Part shown: positions 7,350 to 15,323 of the stretch, piece by piece | How positions within the stretch are numbered: position 1 is the first letter of the stretch | Layout of the letters: each line of letters starts with the position of its first letter | From: Treponema sp. | Lineage (GTDB): Bacteria > Spirochaetota > Spirochaetia > Treponematales > Treponemataceae | Direction: 5' to 3' | Length of the DNA stretch: 24,312 nt | Assembly: GCA_017390125.1 (NCBI GenBank) | Contig: JAFPCT010000237.1 | Span: 1 to 24,312, forward strand | Notes under the pieces: model-generated | Told to the model about the DNA's origin: nothing | Seen by the model: only the letters and a program-made list of their open reading frames with translations | Database searches by the model: none | Position numbers and translations under genes: made by a program

Positions 7350-10300
7350 CTACTCTTTTACGACCATTACCTTTCGGGTCTCATCAATGCCGCTTCCGAA
7401 TACGCGGACAAAGTACAGTCCTCTGGCGACTTCCTTGCCGCTCTTTGTCGTTCCGTTCCATGAATAGAAGTGCTCGCCTTTAAATACTGTTCCATGCTGC
7501 AGGTACTGAACCACGTTTCCGTCCAATGTCATTACAACAACATTCAGCGGCCCGTTATCTTCCATTTCAACTTTTACGGTAACTTTTTCACCTACGGAAG
7601 CGTTGATTACATTGTTAAGAATGGTAACACCGCCACGCTGGTTCTTTATGTCCTTGAGCCTGAAAGACCACAAATCAAGGCTGGTAAGATCATCTTCTTT
7701 TTTCAGCCGGACAGAGAAGAACGGATCGCCGTACATAAAGTAACTGTCCGATATTCCGTTGTACTGCGGATTGTGATAAACCAAAACCGAATCCCCTTCA
7801 GAATCAAACAGACTGAAGAGGAAACTTATCTGATCACCAGATTTCCAGCCGACCCCGGAACTTCCGCCCCACTTTGAGCCGTACATGTCCAGTCCTGGAA
7901 TCTTGAACGTAAATGAACCTGCATCCTTCGCATCAGCCTTAACGTTATACGCAAGACCGTTTTTCAGGGAGTTATTTTTTTCCGAAAGGAAATCATTAAC
8001 AGGCACTGCTTCATTCGCAGTCGTTTCTTGAGGAAGCCACAGACGCCAGCGGTCAATATTAAGCTTTGAAGCGAGCATATTGAATTCGGAGCTTACGCTT
8101 TCTTCATCCGGGCTGTTGTCCAGATAAATTGAAACAGAATCTGGGTATGAGGAACTGCTGCAGCCTGCAAGCACCGCATTCAGGAAAATATCATAGCCGC
8201 AAAGCAGCGTACCGTAATTTTTCTGAGATTCATTCCAGTCGTGAACTGCATAGCTTGAATCAGAATACATGTTCAGAGTATACGAAGTTCCGTCTGAATT
8301 CTGCTGGCGGTTGTCGTATGCGTAAACCGGATTAACTACACCAACGGCAAAATCAGAAAGGGCATGGGCATCTTTTGAGGCCATATAGTTTCCGTTCATA
8401 TCCTGCACAAATGTAACCCGGGAATTTTTTACACCTGTCATAGGGTCACATGAAGTAAACGGAGCGTAAACCTGAAGGAAAGATTTCTGCATGTCTTCAA
8501 ACGTCACTGCACGATTCAGAATTACTTTCAAAGCCGTAAAGCGCTCAGACTGGAAGACAACCTGAACTTTACGGGAAGTGTCTATCATCAAATCTGAGGA
8601 AACAGAATACGAGCCGTCCGGATCAATATTAATTATCCTTAGACATTCCAGCATCTTTGAAAGCGCGTCATATTCTTCTTTTGGAGCAGTCGGATAATCA
8701 TTAGGTATGACAGTAATGCGGTCAATATTGAGTTTCTTATTGACTACAAAAACAAGCTCGTTTCCAGAAACTTTTGCAATTGTAAACAGGAGCTTCGGAT
8801 CAAGACTGTCTATTGTGCGGATTTCAGCCGACTGCATCTTATTTCCTGCAAGATCTGTAACGCAGGCAGCACCGTCAAAACTTACAGAGAAAGTCTGCCT
8901 GAGAGAAAATTTCGCATCTGAAGTAAAGTAAACGCCAAAATACAGGTTGTCGTCATAATCCTTTATTTTCTTGTAGTTTTCAGTTCCAGTATGCTCGGAA
9001 GTCGGGAAGAAAAGCGAGTTGCTTACGACTTTTCCAGACTTGATTGTTTTCGCGTTGTCAAAAGCAATCACGCCCTTTCCAGTTTCAACACCCGGAGAAT
9101 ATTTAAAATACTTTGCCTTGTCGTATATTGAAGAATAACGGATTCCACCTGATGACCGTCTGTCCGCGGCAGCAAAAGGCCTTGCGCCTCCGATTACATC
9201 AGGAGCATAAGAGAAATCCTTCCACAGTGAGCTGGAATCATTTTTCTTGCACCATCCCACCCGCGTATACCAGGAAACCCCGTCAAAAGCCGAAAACTTT
9301 TCAGGATCATTGTCAAAGACGTGGAATTCCATTCTGTTCAAAACTGTAGCTTCTGCAGAATCACAGGAACCTGCAATTTCCGAACTGTTTTCAAAGGCTT
9401 CCTCTGCCTTGCCTATTGAAGAGACATAAGTCGCGAAAACAGGAGGATAAACATCCCATAAGCCGTACAGCCCGGACTCTTCTGAAGAAACTTCAACTGA
9501 ATTTGCAGGGAATGCGGCAATCCCCTCAGTATTAAGTACGTTGCCGGCAGCATCCGTTATAGCGGCATTTACAGCAGGAACAACCCTTCCTCCAGGGACA
9601 GAGCCAGATTCAATGTAGCCCAGCCAGTGATTATATTCATTGCCGTCCACGCTTACAGTTTTGTCCACATATCCCGCAATTGAAAGACGGATTCCATGAG
9701 TCTGATACTGGCGGTCCGCAGAATTGCCGGAAAGAGAATAATATCTGTAGAGAGAATGAACAGTCGTGCTTGTCGCTCCTCCAGTACCGCAGCTAAGCGC
9801 CCCGGAAGCAATCGTTCCAAGACCGGCAACAGTAATACCAGAACCGCTTGAGGTAATTTCTCCAAGAGTTGAATCTACCCGTACATTTACATTATCTGCT
9901 TTCACGGTATTTGAAAGCAGGAAGGTTCCTATATTGACCGCCTCAGAATATCGGAATTCCAGGAAGTTATGACTGTCATAATATTCCTGGGCAGAAGCCG
10001 AAGCTGCAGGATTGTCGTGCATTTCCTGTCCTGTATAAACTTTTACAAGAACTGGATCCGTTTTGTCTTCAGTCAGTGCAAAATGAGAACCATTTGCAAG
10101 AGAACCGTAATTTTTTATGCGCCGTCCGAACTTATCAGTAAGTATATGCAGGCTGCTGTCATCAGATGCAGGAATATCAAGGACAGGAACCGTTGAGCAG
10201 TGATTTCCAAGCCTGTCCGTACTTAATGCGTCCCCTTCAGAAGCCCCTGTAGCATCCGTATTCCATGAGACAGAACCTTTCAGATAGAATTCCTGAACGC

Positions 10301-13300
10301 TCTGAGAAGCAGGAAGAGGTGTTGTGCAGGCCGCATCCAAATAGACAGAAGAATACGGAACAAGAGAAGAAGCCGACTTGAATTGAACCTTTGAATTGGA
10401 AACCGCCGAAAGAATTTCTCCGGAAGTATTCCTTATAGGTTTATTGAATTTTACATAAATCAAACTGTCCTGCAATGTATATGCTGTTTCTATCTCTGCG
10501 GCATCGAAATCCCAGTTTACGTTTCCACCGGAATCAATGCAGTTTTCCGCCGCAACCTGGGCAGAAGAACCGTCAGAAGTGCCGTCAGCACAGATTACCT
10601 TTGAATTCTGAACTTCTGTATTGTATGCTTCAAGGAAGCAGTTTGAGGCTACAAGATTGGAAGAAACTTTCAGGTACCATTCCGATGCAGAGACAAGTTT
10701 CGTACCGTTTGCATAAAAATTCTTCCCTGCCGTAATTGTAACTCCGCCACCGACAGTAAGTTCTGCTGAATACGGACCGGCATCCAGATCTGCAGAATAT
10801 CCCCTGAAAGCACTTCTGGCTGTCTCATAAGCAAGGATTCCGGTTTTTCCAGTGACAGGATCATCCGGGGAATAATTTTTTCCCAGAACCACAACATCTT
10901 TTTCAGATGAAAGGGCGGCATTTACAGAAATTCTGCCTTTATAGAAGACAAAGTTTCCTGCATTTACAGGAGTATTTATGGAAAGGCTTTCAGCCTTTAC
11001 CAGAAGCGGAGTTCCTGCAAAATTAAGGGCAGCAGAACTCACAGCGCCAATCGAATTGCAGAGAGTCTCCACAACCGCCGTTTCTGCAGTAACAGTCTGT
11101 CCGGCAGCAAGATTTACATTTCCGTTTATTAAAAGCTGACAGTATTCCTTTCCAGAAGCATTAGCCGCAATGAATTTTTCTATATTTGCGCCGTAATATT
11201 CAACTTCACTTCCGGCATAAGATGAAGAAGCGTCTGCCATTTCATTTTTAACAGAACCTGTTACGTTTTGACCAGACACACCTTTAAGCCTGAGCCTTCC
11301 CTTGTTCTCCAGAGTTCCGCAGGTAAGGTTACAATCCGCAATATCAAGCACCGTTCCGTCCGGGACAGTAATTTTCGAAGAATATTCCGTTCCGGCAGAA
11401 TCTGTTATGACATCTGCCTTCAAGTCCACGTCCCGAGACAAAACCGGATTGTTTGCGGCACCAGAACCCATGACTACCTTTGTATAATATCCCGGAACAA
11501 AAGCCGGAGACCAGTTTGAAGCTGTATGCCAGTCAGAAGACGTTGCTCCGGTCCAGGTATACTCCTGACCAGGGAACGCCCACCAGGAGTTGTTTCCAGA
11601 ATTCTTTCCGTTAAAGGCATACAAAAGAACCGGAGCAGAAAATGCGTCAACTGTATCATTTTCTGAATCCTGAAGCTCCGCATAACGGACATCCGTCGTC
11701 GCATCCGTACAGTTTATTTTCCACACAGAGCCAGGAACCAATGAGCATAGCTTTATAAATTTGTCGGCAGCCCCGGAAACAGTCAGGCGTTTGGAGACCG
11801 TCTGCGTTTTTCCGGCCTCAAAACGTACTGTCGTCTCCCGTGAAAATTCAGAAGCCTCAACAACTAGAGAATCGAAGGTGTTTGCGCCGTAAATGTCAGC
11901 ATTAGTTTTTAAGACAACAGCAGGCTTCCCGGAAAAACCGGCAGGTGAACCTGAACCAAAAACAATCTTTCCTGGATTGCTTGTATCACGGCTCCAAACC
12001 GTTAATTCAGGCACAGGCACAGAACTTGATACCGAAACCTTTGGGAAAATAGCAGTACTGTTCCTTACGTCCACTTTGCTGTTGTCTGCAAGAGTCATAT
12101 TTTTATCAGATGAAAAAGTCATGGAAGCCGCAGAAATGTTTCCGCCGAGTTCCACAAATCCAGAGCAGTTAAGGGCACCCGAAATATAAATTTCTGTAGA
12201 AGAATTGCCTGAAATCAAAAATGTCGGTGAATAACTGGTTCCGCCTGCGTTTCCGTCCGTCAAAGACACAGAAGCAAGTTTTGCGTCACTTAATTCAAGA
12301 ATACTTTTTCCCGTAGCAGTTACAGCAGGAGGATAAGCGTCACTTACACCTTTAATAAATCCTCCAGTCTGCCTGAATTCTGTATCAGCAAATTTATAGT
12401 CACCGGTAACAGTAATAGTTCCTGCAGAAACTGAACTTCCAAGCAAAAGAGTTCCATCGGAAAGCAGAATTGAGGCGCCGGATTCAACAGAAAGATTCTT
12501 CACTTTTGTGTCTGCCGAAATTACTGGATAATTGACACAACCGGATTTTATTTTCACATCATATTCACTTAAATCAGCAGGAGTTTTTCCGCCCGGAAGA
12601 ATCCAGTTTGAAGAATTGTTCCATTCAGAAGAATCAGTTCCCAGCCATGTGGGAGTGTCCGAATACCAGAGACAGCTTCCCAAAATCAAGCCGCTTCCAT
12701 CAGGAGCCTTAATGCAAATTGTAAAGCCATCGCCGGCGGTAAAGGATGTTGCATACGTAGAAAAACTGTGGTTATGAGAACCCGCCGCAAGCTCAGACCC
12801 TGCATCCAGCTTTAGAACAGAATCACCTGAAGACGAGGCAAGGGCATCCGTACCGTCAATCTTATAGGTTTCAGAGCCAGTTTTTACATAAGAATACGGG
12901 AACTCAAGATTGCTGTTACAGTAACTTGCATTTTTCAGCGTTATTGTTATAGGACTTACAGAAGAAAAATTATTCTGCCCCGAAACAGAAACAGTGTAAG
13001 TGCTTGGAGGAGAATGTGCCTTTATGGAACCGGTAAAATTTGAATAGTCAATTGTCTTCACTTTGGCTCCGTTGCCAACCCAATCCAAATTTGCGCCGGA
13101 ACCAGGCAGCCAGAGATTACCGTCTCCGTAAAAAAATAAACCGTAAGCAATATCGTCCCGGTACCCGTCCCCGTACAGCCTGTCAATCGACAGCACTGCA
13201 GCCCCTTTCACAGTAATTTTATGAGTATATTTGTTTGGATAATCAAGTCTTGATTTACAATCGACTTTTCCGGAGCCGTCCACCACAACATTTGAATTTC

Positions 13301-14573
13301 TGTCACCGTCTCCGACGGCATCTTCATTCATCCAAATTTCAGTCGTTTCTATCGTATGTCCGCCAAGATGAATCTGAATTTCACTATCTCCCTTTGTGTT
13401 GAACAGAGTTTTTTCACCAACTTCTATGTCACTGCCAAGAGTTAGTTCGGTTTTTTCATCTCCGGAAAAACTAAGGTAATTTGTTATACTCTGACTGGTT
13501 CCATCTCCAAAAGTTACAGTCTGCTCCGCTTCTGGAGAAAAACAAAGATTATACCATGTATTATTTCCTTTTACAGTTTGACTGCTTCCCTTAAAACTTA
13601 CCGTCCCTGCGGAGGCATTAAAAGTTCCGCTGTTGGCCCAGTTTCCAGATACGCAAAAATCCGTTGAAGGACTGAATGTTACTCCGCTTTGAATTTCCAC
13701 ATCCATAAAAGTTGTTGAAGCCGTGGTAGAAAGTGAGACTCCACTTTTAATAACAACCTTGCTGGAACTTCCTGAAGACACATTGTTCATGCTTACGTTT
13801 CCAGATGTATCCAAAGTCAGAGTACCGCCATTTAAAAGCGATTTTTCAAAGCTGACAGAAGAATCTCCGCTTACAGAAAGGGAAGTTCCTTCATCAGAGC
13901 TCAAGTTACCCACCGTTACATTTCCTGTGCTTATGACAGGATAATTGGAACATCCTGCAGGAATAATTATGGTGCAGGCAGAGGAATCTGCAAGCAGGCC
14001 AGACAGAGTCCCGGATACACTGGAACCTTTGGTCCAGTTACCTTCATTTGCCCACTCCGTGCTAGCAGAACCATTCCAAGTAAGGGCATTTGTTGAATCT
14101 ATTACATTGCTTCCTAAATTTATAGTTACTTTGTTGGTATAAGATGTACCAGTTTTTATGACAGTTGCACCACTTCCACTTACAGTAAACGTTGAGCCGC
14201 TGACTGTGTAATCTGTTTTTTTTACATCACCAAGATACAGAACACCGTCACCTGCTATGGTAATACGTGCTACTCGAGATTGATATGCACTGTTTCCGTA
14301 TTCCACCGAACCAAATGTCAGGGTACATCCATTTAGATTGAATGTAACAGTTGAATATATAGAAACTTTGTTTATTGTAAGGTTTCCGCTAAGATTTACT
14401 ATATACCCCTGCTCGGCATCAAAATTATAGTTGCTGTATGTACCGCTGAGGTTTCTTGTAATTTCGGCACCCCACACCAAACCTACAGTGCAGAACAAAA
14501 ACACCGCCGCACAAACAAAGCGGCGGAAAAAATGAGGAAATTGAAAATGTCCTGAAAAATTCCAGTTCTGCAT
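7350..14573 (-). CDS. Giant secreted protein with Trp-modules and FlgD-like C-terminus
   Basis: Not recognised as a named family. A 2407-residue exported protein: a signal peptide with an arginine pair and a hydrophobic core (residues 19-34) and likely cleavage near WGA-E (36/37). Three modules share exactly the spacing W-x7-W-x5-W, at W166/174/180, W643/651/657 and W1007/1015/1021, each followed by a NxPV(I/L)S motif. Between them are serine/glycine-rich, beta-helix-like stretches. From about 1350 come strands such as YVKFNKPI, FRYSEAV and FVVNKKLN, like Ig-type surface domains. The last 100 residues (about 2305-2407; WNGTTKSGKEVARGLYFVRV) resemble a FlgD-type Ig fold. An ATG 35 codons upstream (14678) is rejected because that extension would span an intrinsic terminator. 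No Shine-Dalgarno is evident. A surface, adhesin-like or structural role is a guess. Confidence 0.8.
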   Translation of the reverse strand: MQNWNFSGHFQFPHFFRRFVCAAVFLFCTVGLVWGAEITRNLSGTYSNYNFDAEQGYIVNLSGNLTINKVSIYSTVTFNLNGCTLTFGSVEYGNSAYQSRVARITIAGDGVLYLGDVKKTDYTVSGSTFTVSGSGATVIKTGTSYTNKVTINLGSNVIDSTNALTWNGSASTEWANEGNWTKGSSVSGTLSGLLADSSACTIIIPAGCSNYPVISTGNVTVGNLSSDEGTSLSVSGDSSVSFEKSLLNGGTLTLDTSGNVSMNNVSSGSSSKVVIKSGVSLSTTASTTFMDVEIQSGVTFSPSTDFCVSGNWANSGTFNASAGTVSFKGSSQTVKGNNTWYNLCFSPEAEQTVTFGDGTSQSITNYLSFSGDEKTELTLGSDIEVGEKTLFNTKGDSEIQIHLGGHTIETTEIWMNEDAVGDGDRNSNVVVDGSGKVDCKSRLDYPNKYTHKITVKGAAVLSIDRLYGDGYRDDIAYGLFFYGDGNLWLPGSGANLDWVGNGAKVKTIDYSNFTGSIKAHSPPSTYTVSVSGQNNFSSVSPITITLKNASYCNSNLEFPYSYVKTGSETYKIDGTDALASSSGDSVLKLDAGSELAAGSHNHSFSTYATSFTAGDGFTICIKAPDGSGLILGSCLWYSDTPTWLGTDSSEWNNSSNWILPGGKTPADLSEYDVKIKSGCVNYPVISADTKVKNLSVESGASILLSDGTLLLGSSVSAGTITVTGDYKFADTEFRQTGGFIKGVSDAYPPAVTATGKSILELSDAKLASVSLTDGNAGGTSYSPTFLISGNSSTEIYISGALNCSGFVELGGNISAASMTFSSDKNMTLADNSKVDVRNSTAIFPKVSVSSSVPVPELTVWSRDTSNPGKIVFGSGSPAGFSGKPAVVLKTNADIYGANTFDSLVVEASEFSRETTVRFEAGKTQTVSKRLTVSGAADKFIKLCSLVPGSVWKINCTDATTDVRYAELQDSENDTVDAFSAPVLLYAFNGKNSGNNSWWAFPGQEYTWTGATSSDWHTASNWSPAFVPGYYTKVVMGSGAANNPVLSRDVDLKADVITDSAGTEYSSKITVPDGTVLDIADCNLTCGTLENKGRLRLKGVSGQNVTGSVKNEMADASSSYAGSEVEYYGANIEKFIAANASGKEYCQLLINGNVNLAAGQTVTAETAVVETLCNSIGAVSSAALNFAGTPLLVKAESLSINTPVNAGNFVFYKGRISVNAALSSEKDVVVLGKNYSPDDPVTGKTGILAYETARSAFRGYSADLDAGPYSAELTVGGGVTITAGKNFYANGTKLVSASEWYLKVSSNLVASNCFLEAYNTEVQNSKVICADGTSDGSSAQVAAENCIDSGGNVNWDFDAAEIETAYTLQDSLIYVKFNKPIRNTSGEILSAVSNSKVQFKSASSLVPYSSVYLDAACTTPLPASQSVQEFYLKGSVSWNTDATGASEGDALSTDRLGNHCSTVPVLDIPASDDSSLHILTDKFGRRIKNYGSLANGSHFALTEDKTDPVLVKVYTGQEMHDNPAASASAQEYYDSHNFLEFRYSEAVNIGTFLLSNTVKADNVNVRVDSTLGEITSSGSGITVAGLGTIASGALSCGTGGATSTTVHSLYRYYSLSGNSADRQYQTHGIRLSIAGYVDKTVSVDGNEYNHWLGYIESGSVPGGRVVPAVNAAITDAAGNVLNTEGIAAFPANSVEVSSEESGLYGLWDVYPPVFATYVSSIGKAEEAFENSSEIAGSCDSAEATVLNRMEFHVFDNDPEKFSAFDGVSWYTRVGWCKKNDSSSLWKDFSYAPDVIGGARPFAAADRRSSGGIRYSSIYDKAKYFKYSPGVETGKGVIAFDNAKTIKSGKVVSNSLFFPTSEHTGTENYKKIKDYDDNLYFGVYFTSDAKFSLRQTFSVSFDGAACVTDLAGNKMQSAEIRTIDSLDPKLLFTIAKVSGNELVFVVNKKLNIDRITVIPNDYPTAPKEEYDALSKMLECLRIINIDPDGSYSVSSDLMIDTSRKVQVVFQSERFTALKVILNRAVTFEDMQKSFLQVYAPFTSCDPMTGVKNSRVTFVQDMNGNYMASKDAHALSDFAVGVVNPVYAYDNRQQNSDGTSYTLNMYSDSSYAVHDWNESQKNYGTLLCGYDIFLNAVLAGCSSSSYPDSVSIYLDNSPDEESVSSEFNMLASKLNIDRWRLWLPQETTANEAVPVNDFLSEKNNSLKNGLAYNVKADAKDAGSFTFKIPGLDMYGSKWGGSSGVGWKSGDQISFLFSLFDSEGDSVLVYHNPQYNGISDSYFMYGDPFFSVRLKKEDDLTSLDLWSFRLKDIKNQRGGVTILNNVINASVGEKVTVKVEMEDNGPLNVVVMTLDGNVVQYLQHGTVFKGEHFYSWNGTTKSGKEVARGLYFVRVFGSGIDETRKVMVVKE

Positions 14574-14580
14574 AAATTTA

Positions 14581-14610
14581 ATGATAATCCTACTCTTCAA
14601 GTATCGGCAA
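14581..14610 (-). promoter_or_regulatory. Possible promoter of the giant gene
   Basis: On the minus strand, TTGCCG (14610-14605), an 18-nt spacer and TATCAT (14586-14581). The start would be about 14574, right at the ATG at 14573, implying a leaderless mRNA. It lies just after the fabZ terminator, where a new promoter is needed. Confidence 0.35.
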
Positions 14611-14629
14611 ATTCCTTTTTGGATTTTAC

Positions 14630-14658
14630 AAAAAAACTCCGTCAGAACCGACGGAGTT
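14630..14658 (-). terminator. Intrinsic terminator after fabZ
   Basis: On the minus strand a perfect 9-bp stem AACTCCGTC/GACGGAGTT (14658-14650 with 14643-14635) around a 6-nt loop runs into TTTTTTT. It ends fabZ transcription before the giant gene and rules out the longer start of that gene. Confidence 0.9.
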
Positions 14659-14673
14659 GCAAAAGCAGCACAA

Positions 14674-14824
14674 TGCAAGAAAATTATTTATCTAAGCAGT
14701 TTTTGCAAACCTAGTTTGCAGAGCCAACTAAACACATGCGTCGCTGCGCTCCGCGTTGTGCAAGGAAATTTTTTAACTACGCAGGATCTGTAAACTAGTT
14801 TGCAGATCCTACTAAACACATCCA
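14674..14824 (-). repeat. Partial tandem duplication of the fabZ 3' end
   Basis: The last codons of fabZ (MCLVGSAN-stop, 14821-14795) recur 84 bp downstream at 14737-14711. The first 27 nt agree at 25 positions, and the following ~37 nt of 3' flank agree at roughly three positions in four with a 1-nt shift (counted by eye). Each copy has an inverted repeat centred on the stop codon: 14784-14809 (one mismatch or G-U pair) and TGCAAAC-CTA-GTTTGCA at 14704-14720. GC-rich DNA at about 14737-14760 separates the copies. Apart from this repeat and the terminator, the 220-bp gap before the giant gene holds nothing recognisable. Confidence 0.7.
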
Positions 14825-15226
14825 CTCAGCCTCTGCACATAATGTGTCGCCTACGTAGGCTTTTCCGGCCTGTTTGATCATCTTCGGACTTGTGCGGAGA
14901 TATGTAATTTCCATACGAACTTTGTCGCCAGGTCTAACCTGATTGCGGAACTTTACTTTATCCAAAGTCGCAAAAAAGAAAAGTCCGTCTGCAGGAACAA
15001 CGCCACTGTAACGCAAAGCAGCCCCACCAGCCTGAGCCATAGTTTCACAAAGGATAACGCCAGGAACTACAGGATATTCAGGAAAGTGACCTTTGAAAAA
15101 AAATTCATTTTCTGTAAAAGTATGCTCACAAACACAACCTTTGTCGTCAGCGCTGATGATTGCATCCACAAACAAAAAAGGTTCGCGGTGCGGTAAAAGA
15201 GATTTAATATCAGTGGTCAATGCCAT
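14795..15226 (-). CDS. fabZ: 3-hydroxyacyl-ACP dehydratase FabZ
   Basis: Dehydrates beta-hydroxyacyl-ACP in each round of type II fatty-acid elongation. The 143-residue hot-dog-fold protein has the catalytic histidine and glutamate H47 and E61 in GHFPEYPVVPG and CETMAQAGG, 14 apart as in E. coli FabZ, and LPHREPFLFVD near the N-terminus. The ATG at 15226 is chosen because GGAG lies 6-7 nt upstream; an ATG 12 nt earlier (15238) has no ribosome-binding site. It is separated from the fabD-fabG-fabF genes by feoAB and has its own promoter and terminator. Its last nine codons are partly repeated downstream. Confidence 0.94.
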   Translation of the reverse strand: MALTTDIKSLLPHREPFLFVDAIISADDKGCVCEHTFTENEFFFKGHFPEYPVVPGVILCETMAQAGGAALRYSGVVPADGLFFFATLDKVKFRNQVRPGDKVRMEITYLRTSPKMIKQAGKAYVGDTLCAEAEWMCLVGSAN

Positions 15227-15280
15227 TTTTTTCTCCATTTTCTAAATAAATTTATTCTCGCCTCATAAAGAAGCATTTAA

Positions 15281-15309
15281 ATCATAACCGATTAAGCCAT
15301 TAAAAACAA
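15281..15309 (-). promoter_or_regulatory. Promoter of fabZ
   Basis: On the minus strand, TTGTTT (15309-15304), a 17-nt spacer and TATGAT (15286-15281). The start would be near 15274, giving a leader of about 48 nt. It begins just after the feoAB stop; no terminator is visible between feoAB and fabZ, so read-through from feoAB is also possible. Confidence 0.6.
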
Positions 15310-15323
15310 CTCTCAGATTTTTC

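Noticed and set aside
14574..14678. Longer N-terminus for the giant protein (ATG at 14678)
   Set aside because: Would encode an intrinsic terminator and place 35 non-signal residues before a clear signal peptide.
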